Notes under the pieces: generated by a model | Database searches by the model: none | The model's input: only the letters and a program-made list of their open reading frames with translations | What the model was told of the DNA's origin: nothing | Shown: positions 43,481 to 54,949 of the stretch, in pieces | How the letters are laid out: the number at the start of each line of letters is the position of its first letter | How positions within the stretch are numbered: position 1 is the stretch's first letter | Source of the DNA: Cladopsammia gracilis | Taxonomy: Eukaryota; Cnidaria; Anthozoa; Scleractinia; Dendrophylliidae | Length of the DNA stretch: 64,000 nucleotides | Reading direction: 5' to 3' | Assembly (NCBI GenBank): GCA_022457155.1 | Contig: JAJGOT010000436.1 | Location: forward strand, 560,001-624,000 | Made by a program: the position numbers and the translations under genes

Positions 43481-43672
43481 TGCTGCGATATCTTGGCATT
43501 GCTTGGCATCTTCGAACAACACCTCAGTCACTTCTGCAACGCTAAACTGCGCGTTATCATAAGCATCTCGAGGTTGTTCAGTCGCGAGCTCCTCGTCTAG
43601 CTTACTGCTTACATTTAACGAACCACTGAAACTGTTCCGAGTAAGAAACAAGTCGTCTGCTGAGTCACTCAT
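43481..43672 (-). CDS. candidate first coding exon, unknown protein
   Basis: A minus-strand frame starts with ATGAGT and runs 64 codons, beginning MSDSADDLFLTRNSFSG, acidic and serine-rich. It ends exactly at GCAGCA followed by GTAAGT, a perfect splice donor, while the unspliced frame stops five codons later. No domain is recognisable. Composition looks like a natural disordered N terminus. No second exon was identified, so this is a candidate only. Confidence 0.35.
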
Positions 43673-45837
43673 GTCTTCTGATCTTGGAGTAAATAAAGCT
43701 CAGACACGACGCAAAACATGTTTGTTCTGTACGAATTTACCAAGTCGAAATCCCAGTGCGTACGTTCAGCATTTTTATTCTATTGTTCTCCACGCATACA
43801 AAGGCATTCCGATATATGCATTGCACAAAAGCTTTTGTTTTTCATTGGGCAGTCAACCTCGCCCATGTGGAATATAAGCCGATTATTTTTAGGCACCTCG
43901 TGGATACGTATCCCCTCGTTGCCTAAAAATAACCCTTACATAATCCTTACTAACATCTAATTCATTTGTGTATAACTTTCCACTTTCTGAAAATTGTTTA
44001 TCCTGGGCCTCTTTATTTTTAATCGATGAACTACTTTTCAGAACACTCGATCGAAAAAAGCATTTATCCTTACTAACATCTAATAGCCCATTTCCGAGTT
44101 GCTCTTAGCCTCCTTTTTAAACCGAAAGTGCAAAACTATTCATATGGGCTATTGGTTTGTTTAATATATATAGATAGGCTGAGCCTAACAGCGTCGCTCT
44201 GAACAAGTTTAACTAAGGTGAAACTCAACTAAGGTGAAAGGTCGGTAGTACAAGAATTAAGATTGACGACCGGGATATTTTTCCATATTTAGCAATTCTC
44301 AAAAACAGTATTACGCGACCGTCTGCACAGTACATTTTGACCGTACAAAAGTCCACAGAAGCAACTTTTCTCTGTCTAGAATAACTAGTACGACTACTTT
44401 CCGAATAAAATACAGTTGTTGCTTGTCAATAATAGCCCGAGAAACTGATTTGGAAATCAAAATTGCAAAAATACACAAACATATTTGCATAAGGCGACGC
44501 GAGTGAAGATAGAACTATAAAATCGCTTTTCAATCTATGTAATGAATGAACAAACACAAAATAGGCAACACAATCTTCTTTCGAAAAAATTTATACAAAT
44601 CTCCATTAGTTTTTGTTTAATGGCAAAACGCGTACCATTTATAGCGCATCGAGTTCGAGCTGCCTTGGATGAAATTCAAGAAATCGATACAACTGAATTT
44701 AAGCACGTTTTAAAAAAAATCTCCAAAACTACACAGGAACACAAAGAAAAAGTCAATCACAGATTAATATCAACATAAATTCCCATAGAAAAATGTAATC
44801 TGTTTTACCTTTAAGTCCCTCGCTTGCTTGGAAATTCTTGAAATCTCAGCTTCTTTGGTTGTGAGATCCGTAATGAAAACAAACATCTCGAATGTTGTGT
44901 GGCGTCATACGTCGGGCGGCGGGCGGCGGGCGGCGGGCGGCGGGCGGCACACGCGCCCGCGAAACATTCCGCTAGCCATGACCATGAAAAATGACGGTCA
45001 AAGGTTTTGTTCTATGAGTATGGGGCTCCGCGCGGGCCTGCGGTCCGCAGAGCTCCGCTATAACTTTCCAATCTGCGATCAAATATCTCCACCCTGGGAC
45101 ACCCTAAGCACCCAAAGTCAAACTTTCCACCATCGGGGAGGTCATGTCAATCAAAACCCCACCTCATCTAACCAGAGCTTAAATGAACAATGTTTGAACG
45201 GATTACTTTGGAATGAAATTTAGCTTACTTTCGAATTCCAATTGCCCTATGTATTGTAAGTTATTTTCTACACACTTAGAGTTACGTTTATGAGCCTGCG
45301 ATTCTCCGTTTGCGATTGTGTGCTTAGTACCCTGGCCTTTGAGTGAAAGTGAGGCTGGCGTTGGCTTTGGTTTGATACAAACCTTCCTTTGTTTCTTATG
45401 CAAATCATGCTGACCAAAAACTAGTTAGCATAAGAACATCATGATTAACGTATGAAAAACAAGATGTATATACCCCAAACAAAGTCAACTCCTGCCTCAA
45501 TTTCACACCGATCAGACAACTGCAAAACGGGATATGTGGCGTTGAATTTAGTTCTGTCGCTTCGTAGCCTGCGAGTGAAAAAGGCTATCACGATCGTATC
45601 TCGTGTTTCCTTTCCTGTCCAGACAGCTTTCGAATATTTGTGGTTTTATTTACCCTTGAAACATAAAATAGAATTAATATTTAACGCCAAGAAACATTTG
45701 TATGCGCTTTTGGCCAACGTTTTAATGTTACACTCCACTTATGCCAAGAGAGAGAGAATCAATGTTCATATCTTCCCTTTGTTTGACCCGGCCTGACAGC
45801 AGGGCGGTACTTACAGAAATAGCAAGTAAACAGAAAG
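43673..45837. other. intergenic, no confident gene
   Basis: A 78-codon plus-strand ORF (44542-44778) has an Arg/Lys-rich C-terminal half but no recognised domain. A short inverted pair ATTTTTAGGCA / TGCCTAAAAAT flanks 43888-43932. No RNA gene was seen. Confidence 0.4.
44914..44948. repeat. GGGCGGC heptamer array
   Basis: Five perfect tandem GGGCGGC units in an otherwise AT-rich neighbourhood. Confidence 0.9.
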
Positions 45838-45843
45838 TTTATT
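45838..45843 (-). terminator. AATAAA signal downstream of the caspase exon
   Basis: TTTATT on the plus strand gives AATAAA on the minus strand 55 bp past the caspase stop codon. Confidence 0.45.
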
Positions 45844-45897
45844 TGTTTGTAAACCGCACTGAGGGTAACATAAATGTAGACTCTGTATATAAAACAA

Positions 45898-46631
45898 CTA
45901 CTGGTTAAAACTGAACCAAACGTCTTTGCGCAAGGTAGACGAAAACTCAGAAATTATTTTTACCTTTTTTTTCGAATGTGGCGACGTCGGAAACATTTTG
46001 CTGACTTTACTGTTGACTACCGTTAAGATGTTTATAAGGTGGTCACGAGGAACCAGCTCTTTGAAGGCTTCCACAACAGCATTAACATAGTAGCTTCCCT
46101 TTTCCGGATTCCTGTATGACGCATGCTCATTAACTGTAGAATATGAATACACGAAATCTGCATTCGAAGGAACCGCTTTAACGGGTGTCGAGGGAGGGCC
46201 AACTGCAACAGAGCAATCAACCGCATCTTCCGCTTCACCTCTGCACGCTTGTATGAAAAAGAGCTTTGGTTTTCCCTTTAGCGTTTCACAATTGCTGAGC
46301 AAATCATGCGCTGTTTGGATAGGTAGGGCGACACTTTCAGTGCAGAACACCTTGGCACTCTCTCCATGGCTCATAAGCCACAGAACAAAGCAATCATAGC
46401 CACTATGATCCTGACACGCGACAGAATCCAACTTACTCTTGAGGGCTTGTGTAGAAAGATTCTCGTTCGTGTCTACTTTAAAACCGAGGGAAGTAAACAA
46501 CTCTTTAATTTTGGAAACATCTTTCTCCGACCCATGGCGAGTTGGATGTTTTTTATCGACAAACTCTTTGTTGTTAATGATCAGCGTTTTTCCTTTCGGA
46601 TTGGCTGTCATCTTGTAGCGGCCGGGGGCAG
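45898..46631 (-). CDS. caspase, terminal exon with p20 and p10 domains
   Basis: The open frame includes KGKTLIINNKEF, the substrate-binding arginine in TRHGSEKD, the catalytic histidine in LMSHGES (H103 of the 258-residue open frame), the catalytic cysteine in QACRG (C144), the p10 motif SYRNPEKGSYYV and the end FSSTLRKDVWFSFNQ. This is a full cysteine protease domain of the executioner-like type that cuts after aspartate in cell death. Asp150 and Asp153 lie in the p20-p10 linker and could be processing sites. The exon probably begins at 46631, after the acceptor TATCTGCAG. No CARD or DED exon was found upstream within the window, so any prodomain lies in unseen or unrecognised exons. No stop or frameshift. 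A retained single-exon fragment cannot be excluded. Confidence 0.8.
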
Positions 46632-46925
46632 CTGCAGATACAAGATTAATTATCAAACGATCATTTATTATCAATGATGTTCAATTGAACATAGTTTCAG
46701 TCAGTCAAGAAAAAATATTGGTCTTGGCGTAATCTTCATCACAAATAGTAAGACGCTTCTTTATTTTTTTTTAATACAAAGTAAAAGCTTAAAAAAACAG
46801 GGTACGGTTTGTTCAAAGCAAGATTAAGTTAACTCAGTGATCTGGAAATATCTTAACCTTCGGACGTACACGCAAATTTATACCCTTACCATGGTACAAG
46901 GAGGGTGGTTGCAACCCCTCCCCCA
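46632..46925. other. sequence upstream of the caspase exon
   Basis: AT-rich, presumed intron of the caspase gene on the minus strand. No further exon recognised. Confidence 0.4.
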
Positions 46926-47138
46926 GGGTTCGAGAAATCGGGATTCTACTGTATGGTAATGAGAATATGAAACAATGGAACATGAAAATTGAATCATGGA
47001 TAAAATTGAACTACAACATATCCATAATCTTGTTTTAAAAATATAAGCTCTGTTTAATGCAACCAGGTGTTCGAAACAAATGTTCAGGCTGCATAAAATG
47101 AAGCCACAGTAGAATCCCGGCCGATTTCTCGAACCTCC
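46926..47138. repeat. inverted repeat around GGTTCGAGAAATCGGGATTC
   Basis: The left arm GGGTTCGAGAAATCGGGATT and CTACTGTA is mirrored at 47107-47138. Further copies of the GAGAAATCGGGA phrase follow at 47157-47180 and 47250-47275, so a fold-back MITE family is likely. Confidence 0.6.
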
Positions 47139-47541
47139 AAGGGATTTGAAAATTGGTCGAGAAATCGGGAGTTCCAGAAATCCAAGGTGGCATCGACTAA
47201 AAGTCAAATCCAAGGCAAACGAAGTTTCGCTCGAGTTATCGGGAGGTTTGAGAAACCGAGGGTACGAGAAATCAGGATTAAACTGTATATCGTGTAGTTA
47301 AATGTATCTCAGACAATTGTTTGGATCCATTTAATGTGAATTCGCGCTCTCTGAATGGCTAACTTGTTAAAAAAAACGTTTGTTGGGTGCCTACAGTAAG
47401 ACGTGTCGCAACATAGGTAAAATATGAGCGGCAAAAATGTAAATATTCATAAAGGTCTTCGTCTACCTTACTTATGAAAGGACAACAGCGAAGAAGAAAT
47501 CAAAACTGCCGCTGGCGAAACTTTGAGTTATTTGGGCCGTT
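47139..47541. other. intergenic, no gene recognised
   Basis: Contains the outlying GAGAAATC phrases of the preceding repeat. Nothing else supported. Confidence 0.4.
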
Positions 47542-47876
47542 ATACACCTTAGGGCCGAATCGCACTAGAGCCAGACATTTCAAATGTCCCGGGGCAAACT
47601 CCACAGGATTTGGCTGAAGTTTGTCCTGCCTCGGAGCAGGACATCGGAACCTTGCCCGTCCTCTGGAATGTTTAGCAGACTCAAAAAACGCGATCGCACT
47701 AGATTCGGCCCTTATTCTAAACTGGCAGGCAATTTATAATTCTTTTAAATGCATTTTGGCCTCATTTTCGCTTGAAAATTCCTTTGTATTTTGCACATGC
47801 TGACGAGGTCAAGAGGGCTAATTAAAATGCATATAAAAGAATAATAAATTGTCCGCCATTTTGGAATAAGGTGTAT
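47542..47876. mobile_element. MITE with ATACACCTTATTC ends, host of a nested MITE
   Basis: Left ATACACCTTA and, beyond the nested MITE, TTCTAAACTGGCAGGCAATT then TATAATTCTTTTAAATGCAT. These are mirrored at 47830-47876 by ATGCATATAAAAGAATAATA and AATTGTCCGCCATTTTGGAA then TAAGGTGTAT. The arms are about 55 bp. Confidence 0.65.
47552..47711. mobile_element. 160-bp nested MITE, TTA duplication
   Basis: Ends GGGCCGAATC and GATTCGGCCC are inverted. TTA stands outside both (47549-47551 and 47712-47714). Inserted in the left arm of the outer MITE, hence younger. Confidence 0.7.
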
Positions 47877-48001
47877 TTTGTCTCTTTCATTTCTTTGCTT
47901 TTAACACTTTTGGCGAATATCTTTGTAATAAATTTTCTTTGTAATAAATTTTCAATATAATGAACCAACCCCCTAGCCAAACTCATTAAAACAAGATATA
48001 G

Positions 48002-48146
48002 AGAGTGTTTTCACGGCTCACGTGACCGGCGACCATCTTGGAGTGCTAAAACAATAGGAAATGGTTGAATAAGAATAGAGCGAAAATCCTATGTTATTCA
48101 TTTAGGACACCAATATGGCCGCCGTGACGTCACTTGCAAACACTCT
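48002..48146. mobile_element. 145-bp MITE with AGAGTGTTT ends
   Basis: AGAGTGTTT and AAACACTCT are inverted ends. Subterminal CACGTGACCGGCGACCAT is roughly mirrored by ATGGCCGCCGTGACGTCAC. No ORF. Confidence 0.6.
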
Positions 48147-48659
48147 ATTAGCCGGGAACTGTCCCTTTAAAATCCCTTCAAGTAATGATAACTAAACCAA
48201 CTACAAACTCTGGTACCAAGAAAATTGAACACTCGTTTTGCTTCGATTATGCCGAGGCTGAATAAAAAGCGCACCATTCTCCGAATATGTTATGTTCTTG
48301 GTCACTAACAAATGTATTGAAATCCCTGACATTGTTTATCTAATCAAAGGGCTCTTAAATCCATCTCGTTAATGCGTTATAATGCGAGGTTATTAAAAAA
48401 AAGGAATGTTTGTTGTCTAAGGTATTAGGTGGGGTTGTCTTCTTGACTATATTTACCTATCAAAGGCACTCAAGTTTTCCAATTCTTCTTTTTTTTATTT
48501 GGTAAAGATGCTGTTGTAGCGCTCCTTTAGAATAAGTGTTCTTAAAATACGTACATGAAAACATCACATGATGCAAATCAGCCAATAGAAATTTATATTC
48601 ACGAAATGGGCGTAGTTTTATTTTAGTAGCCATTTGTGTTTACTTTTCATTATTATTAT

Positions 48660-48697
<38 letters not shown>

Positions 48698-49095
48698 AAA
48701 AGGAGGAGAACCCGTGCCCCTCTGCTAACAACTTTTCTGTTCAGCATTGGGGGATCTGCTGTTATCAGTGTTCCACTTTTTCAAGACCAAAACGCAGAAG
48801 TGTCGGAGAGTGATGGTGTGGGTCTTGTGGTAATGTCACCTGGTGTTTGGGTAAAGGGTGGTGATTATGTTGATATGAATTCTGTGATTGAGTTTTTCTT
48901 TGTGTTCTCGCTAGCTTTCTAGTGACCTTGATGAATAGACTCAGTCTTGATGAATGGACTACAATGTCAGTTCTAGGATGTTTTGTTTCTCTGGTTTTAC
49001 AACAAACCATGAAGACAAATGAAATGGTAGAGTGATTTTTTTTCCTTTGTGTTTGTTTGTGGTAAGTATCAGTCTGTTGTTTTATGTATTTTGAT
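48147..49095. other. intergenic with a poly-T tract
   Basis: Poly-T at 48662-48696. No coding signal; a minus-strand ORF at 48765-49010 is histidine-rich low complexity. Confidence 0.45.
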
Positions 49096-49345
49096 GTGAA
49101 AATGGCGGGGAAAATGCTGATCGCGTGGTCATTTTTCGTTGACGTTTGCTATGGGCGCAGTTATAGTAATTGGTTTTAATGGCATAGGTAGTAATTTTGA
49201 GAGAACTGCGGAGTTTTCTCGCTGACGTGAAAATGTCGGGAAAATGGTGAACACGTGGTCATTTTTCGGTCACGTTTGCTATGGGCGCAGTTCTAGTAAT
49301 CGGTTTTGAATGGAATGGGTAGTAATTTTGACAGAGCATGTGGGT
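49096..49345. repeat. 131-bp tandem duplication
   Basis: GTGAAAATG at 49096 recurs at 49227. The units share CGTGGTCATTTTTCG, ACGTTTGCTATGGGCGCAGT and GGTAGTAATTTTGA. Confidence 0.75.
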
Positions 49346-49768
49346 GATGGAATGGCAGTGAAGATCGTGTAATGAGAAAGGGTCAGTTTTCTACACTTGC
49401 GATATTGTACTCAGTCATTTGTCTTGCTAAAAAAAATAAATGGGAACTGGTACTGGGTTTTGAAGTGTGGGTCGCTGTCACTGCTATGGGACTGGGTACC
49501 AAAAGACCGTCATGCAGTTCTTGCCGCTACCTGTGATGAGGGGGAATAGGGCGATTTGCCCACACGATTATGAGCTTTTTGAAAAGTGTGCTAGATAAAG
49601 TATTTTTAATTCTAAAAACGGAAACGGCGTTTCTGAGTCTTCTAGTTTGAAAATTTCGTGGGGGGACATGCTGGCAGACCGCCGTAGGTAGTTTGCGTTT
49701 TCGGCGCAACTGTCTGCTATAAAGGTTGGATCGTAGTGGGTGAAGTAAGAAAGATCTGATTTTTAGAA

Positions 49769-50740
49769 CAGAATGGCCTGTTACAGAGACGTTGGTTTAG
49801 ACTACGAGCAGTTTGTTTTCTTTGAGTGGTAAACTACATGGAGTGTAAAAGTGGCAATTTATCTGATTTAATTTTATGGTCATGTTATTGGAGGGGGACA
49901 TTGAAGGGCTCTGAACACCGCAACACCGCAAAAAAAAAAAAATACCGAACACCGCATCACCGCAAGAAAAGTCGACGAAACACCGTCACCGCAATATATC
50001 TTTTTGTCAAGTTACCATGAAAAAGGCTTAGGATTGGCGACCAGCAGAGTATTGAAGATTAAGTAGAAGCTAGTAGACAGTATTGGAGTGCTTTTTGTTA
50101 CAAATTTAACATGATGGTACGTGCTTTTCACAAATAAGTAGGGAATAAATAACATATATACAGGCTAAATTTAGGGTCAAACAGGAAACGGCAACACCGC
50201 ACATAATTTCGTTCTACCGAACACCGCCGACTTTAAAGCGCAAACATCGCACACCGCAGGGTTTGAGATCACCGTAACACCGTAAACTGGGATTTTATTC
50301 ACCGCAACACCGCATAAAAAAAAAAAAATGAGCAACACCGTAACACCGCAAATCCCCAATGTCCCCCTCTTATCGATTAAAAAAAAAAAGAAAATAGCGT
50401 GCAGATAGGCTTCTAGTCAGACCGTGGCGGGGTTGTTTGAGTGACGTTATTAAGCGTAGTGTAACGATAGCATGTTTGAACTTTGGATGGGAAGAGCATG
50501 ATTTTAATGTAGTTTTTTTTAACTTGCGTGTCTTTCAATATTTTTGTTGAAGTTGCGTGTGTTGCTATAGAGCGATTTTCTACTACAAGTTAGCAAACGA
50601 TATAAAGTTTATTGTTTTAAAACGTCGGTGTCGGTGTTTTTTAAGTGAACATTTGAGTGTTAAAGGGTGATAAAAAGCGTGCGCATTTTAGTATTGTTTG
50701 TATAAAGAAAAATTGGTAGTTCTGTAAGATTTATTTAGCG
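49769..50740. repeat. segmental duplicate A, interrupted by a MITE
   Basis: GCCTGTTACAGAGACGTT, AGACTACGAGCAGTTTG and TTTCTTTGAGTG align with 53247-53310. After the MITE the alignment resumes with GTGCAG..AGGCT, GATAGCATGTTTGAACTT and TTGTATAAAGAAAAA. Non-coding. A third, weaker relative lies at 51400-51560. Confidence 0.7.
49892..50368. mobile_element. 477-bp MITE rich in ACACCGCA units
   Basis: Ends AGGGGGACATTG and CAATGTCCCCCT are inverted. Behind each end lie units of CAACACCGCA next to A tracts, and similar units recur through the interior. Segmental duplicate B (53247-53680) lacks the insertion and shows the empty site. Flanks GTTATTGG and CTTATCGA agree at five of eight positions, perhaps a decayed 8-bp duplication. 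Confidence 0.7.
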
Positions 50741-53246
50741 GTTGGAAATTGTAACAATATTCTACGGTGATTTGATAAATAATAAATCGGGTATTTGTGT
50801 TTAAATGAAGATGAATTGGGATTTAAAGAGATCACTTGTCGTTCCGTGCGTGTTTATTGATTTAAAATAGTTACATCTTATCAGTTTTTAGGCGGGTCTG
50901 TCTTTATTCAAGGTGTTAATTCGATTTATAGAGTTGTTACTTTAGATAGTACTATTTTGAAAACGCGTTTACTATTCTGTATTGTGTAAGATGTGTCGAG
51001 TATAGAAAAATTGTATTTTGATTTTGATAAGGTTTTGGCGAGTTTAATACAGTGGCTCTTTTGTGGTTAGTAATCCGATATGAGAAGAGTTAATGACGTG
51101 CTAATTAGAGTTAAAAGGATGTAATGCATGTTTGGGGTTTTTAATTTTGATGACTTGTCAACGATTTTCATTTCTAGTGTTCTGAGACGACAATTTCTGT
51201 CAAAAATATTCGGCAAATTGATGTCGGTTGTGGTCGCTTTGCGTGGTTTTGTGTGACTCTACATACAAGTACTCGATTTTATTTTATATTTCTTGTTGTT
51301 TTTTAGTTCATTTGAATATTAGAGTTAATAATACACAATTTATGAGAACAAAGTATGACAACAATGACATAAAATTTGCGTGTTTAAGGGTGGCCAAAAA
51401 ATGTTGTTTTTTTAGTATTGTTTGACCTGACAAAAAGCGGGTAGTTGTGTTGGATATATTGAGGAGTTTGAAAATTGGGAGGATATTGTGTGGTAGTTTG
51501 AATACTAACAAATTGTATATGGTTGTTTAAATGAAGATCAATTGCGATTTAAGTAGATTTCTTGTTGGAAGTAGCGTTTAAATTGCTTAGTTTAAAATTG
51601 TTTCCGATTTATTTTGTGTTGTGGATGGGTGGGCTAAGTGTATATCCTCGATGATGGGGAGTATGGTCCTCTCATCCCTTTTCTCTCTCCTCGGCGTTCA
51701 TATTAAATGACGGACTATGATGGAGCGCGAAAGGTGAATTTATGCTCGAAGCGCGCTGAAGTTTCATTGCGTTTATACTTGTAGCCACTTATTTGTTATT
51801 TTAAGGGTAGCTGTGGTGCCGGTTTAGACGTCAGAACAGCGTATGTCTATTTGCGCGAAAACAGGGTGTGCCGATTGCGTGAAAGATGAAGGTTCAGATT
51901 GCACATATGGCATGTTATAGTTAATCAATGGGCTTACTATAATAACGTTTTCGCATTATTATTATTTTTTTGTGCTAAGAAATTGGAGAATGTTTAAATG
52001 GGTTTATTAAATGCTTTGTGATGTGTAATATTTTTTTGAAAGTTGTTTAGTTGTGGGTGGGCCGAAGTATCTACGTTTTCCGGTTTAAGATTAGCGGTAT
52101 ATCTTTGTGTTAAATGGAGTAATTAGGTACTTGTCAATGGTTGTTGAAGGAATGATTTAACGCTGTTGTGTGTTTGTATTCAAGGGATCTCAATAGATTA
52201 AGGCGAGCGCGGAGCAGAAGAGGCGTTATTTTTTTAAGCTTTTCAGGTGAACGTGGCAGACGATTGCGAAGCGCGAGGTGAGCGGGGAGCGCGGGGGGGG
52301 GGGGGGAATAATGCTTTTCTGCACACCTTTGTTTGTGCCCTTCTACCTTCATAGACACACCGTAATCATCAACTAATCATAAGGCAAAACGGCCTATTTT
52401 GGGTAAATTGCTTCCCCTTTTTTTGCTTTTATAACATTTCTGTTTAGTTGTATAATCTCTTGTCTATTTTCTGGGTGTGCTTGTGATAAGTATTTAGCGT
52501 CATATTATTTTACAGTGATATTACTAATCACGTGGAGAGTTATGTAAAATATTTTATAAATGGTTTGAGAATAGGTTTGTGGTTTGGAGGAGCTATTCGA
52601 ATCGAAGTGTATTTGCTGGCTTATGTGTATTATAAAATTTGAGTATATATAGTATTGTATAATTATTAAAGGTGAACATTTATTATTGGTTATATGAAAA
52701 TATAAACTTTCCGATGGGAGGATATGTTAAATCGACAACGCATTTATTGATTATTATTAAAGCGTGGTTTTCATGTAACTGTAATGACCTCATAACTGCG
52801 GTAAGGCAAATTGGTAGTAGCACTAGGATATACTGGCGGTAGTTGTAGAGTGGAATGCGTAGCCTGCAGAATAGGCGTTATTTTTTTAAGCGTTTCAGGC
52901 GAGCGCAAGGAGATTTGATGAAAGTGCTTTTAATGATAAAACTTGAGTGACATGTTTTTAAAACGACAGGTGGTGTAGCGATATGATGGGTGACAATATG
53001 CGGTGAAAATGGCTTTGGACTGTTCGTCTTCTAGTGTGTATGAAATTGTTAGTTCGTAGATGGGTATACGGTTTTTGTGGCAGTTGGAAAGTCTTGAATC
53101 TTGTTGAAAGACTATACAATAGTTATTACTTGGATGCGTAATAATTACGAAACAGCTGTCATGAGCGTCATTGTTAGCGTTAATAACTAGAGATAAGTGA
53201 TAAATTTTCTTGTTTTTTTTTGTTTTCGAGTGCGTTTCATGAGCGC
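50741..53246. other. gene-poor AT-rich stretch
   Basis: Contains the dispersed block 51165-51345 (copy of 36245-36480), weak relatives of the segmental duplicates, GGCGTTATTTTTTTAAGC at 52213 and again at 52873, and a G tract at 52294-52305. No protein family was recognised. Confidence 0.5.
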
Positions 53247-53680
53247 ATAGCCTGTTACAGAGACGTTCGTTTAGACTACGAGCAGTTTGTTTTCTTTGAG
53301 TGTTAAACTATATAGAGTATAAAAGCGGCAATTTATTTGATTTAATTTTACGGCCATGTTTTGGATTTTAGAAAAAAAAGGAAATAAGGTGCAGAGAGGC
53401 TGTTAGTGAGACGGTGGGGTCTTCTGAGCAAGTTTATTAAGAGTAGTGTAAAAATAGCATGTTTGAACTTGCAAGTTAGATGCGTTGCTATAGAGCGATT
53501 TTTTTAGCACAACTTAGCAAAGGATATAACGCGCCGTTGTCGGTCTTTTTTTTAAGCGAAGATTTGCGTGTTAAACGGTGGTAAAAAATGTGCGTTTTTT
53601 AATATTGTTTGTATAAAGAAAAAGGCGCTAGTTCTATAGGATATATTAAGCAGTTGGAAATTGGGACGATTTTCACATAA
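53247..53680. repeat. segmental duplicate B, uninterrupted
   Basis: Aligns with 49769-50740 without the MITE, 3.5 kb away in the same orientation. Confidence 0.7.
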
Positions 53681-54121
53681 CGAATTTCACCTATGTGCCC
53701 AATATAATGTTTGTACAAGCTCTTCTGGCATTCACTGCTTCAACAAGAGTGACAGGAGCAAAAGTTTTATTTGATTCAACAATATGAATTGATAAATTGA
53801 GACAATTAGCCACAGCTTGAATGATAATCGCATCAGCCCATGTTCCTTGACATGACATATTATTCAAATATTCTTGCCTAAAGTGTTCAGTATTACTCTC
53901 TATAAACTGTTCTGGGTTATATACTAAATATTCAATGCCAAGACTACGTATATAAAAATGGTTTGTAGCATCGCCATACAATTGATGTGATACGGCACGA
54001 AAAAAAAAACGCCACCTCCTCCAACATCAAGAGCAATTCTATTTAATTCAGATAACCTACTTTCTAGTAGTGAAACTGAATCTATGGCACCTGAAGCATT
54101 AAAAGCAACCATTACAAACAA
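53660..54121 (-). pseudogene. OTU-like cysteine protease pseudogene
   Basis: Minus-strand fragments carry OTU family motifs: SRLSELNRIALDVGGGG, then after a frame change in a ten-base T run RAVSHQLYGDATNHFYIRSL, GTWADAIIIQAVANCLNLSI and IHIVESNK. A second frame change near 53715 precedes YIGHIGEIRYV, where the catalytic histidine region would lie. OTU proteases normally have Asp-x-x-Cys or GDG.C before FF; here GGGG is followed by V and phenylalanines, so the nucleophile is gone. Multi-copy OTU genes in cnidarians are often transposon cargo, for example in Helentrons; that link is inference. No promoter or partner gene was seen. Confidence 0.7.
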
Positions 54122-54941
54122 TTGATAATTTTGTTTAACGAAATAATAGATTTAAATATATATTTTCTTGCTTCAACTCTGCTATATTCTTTGCTAATAG
54201 AGCTAAGTTGAGCGCTCGAAGGCAACTCTCTTGTGTCAGGATTTCAATGCAATCAAGCTACAGCTACGTTGAGCACTCTAAAGTAACTCTCTTGTCCGCT
54301 TTAGGATTTCAATGCGATCAGTACGACACGCAATTGATATTCGTCTTCTTTTTATAGACTTTGTACGCCAAGAACGTTTTCTCTCTCTTAATTGTCACTC
54401 AAACAATACATTGTCTTTTTGTCAAGTAGAGACAAAATCTCTCTTAAAAAAATTAACACGCTGAAATCGCTTATAAAATGCTTCTTAAAATGCTTGCTTG
54501 ATAACTTTTATAAACAAAATCAGGAAAAATTTTACGTCTTTTGCGTACTGTTGCATAATCAAACTGTAATAGCAATGATTAATTGTTTTAAAATAGCACA
54601 AAAGCGAAATCCATACTCTTGCATAATCAAACCGAAACATTTTTAGTTAGCTGAATAAGCAAAATCTCACCTCTCTTGCGTACTATTGCATAATCATGAC
54701 ACCTAAACATTTAATAACGATTGGAAAAGCGGACAAAGATTACAACTCAAAAAGCGAACAAAGATACAGCGTGAGATTTCTCAGCTTCGTCGAGCGCGAA
54801 AAGTTGACTCGCTTAACTTTAAGCGAGTTGACTTTAAACGAATCGTAAAAGTAACTCTTTTCACGAGATTTCCCTTTGGCATTCGCTAAGCGACATGAAA
54901 AATCGCTCCTCGCTGTTCATCATACCGGGTAGACAACGTAT
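54122..54941. other. intergenic, repeat-derived
   Basis: 54535-54620 is an inverted relative of 56090-56160 (TGCATAATCAAACTGTAATA, GCAATGATTAATTGTTTTAA). Two diverged phrases GTTGAGC.CTC...GCAACTCTCTTGT lie at 54207-54300. No gene. Confidence 0.45.
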
Positions 54942-54949
54942 AGCAGAAC

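Noticed and set aside
48765..49010. Upstream exon of the caspase gene encoding a CARD or DED
   Set aside because: Sequence is histidine- and lysine-rich low complexity with no helical death-fold pattern.
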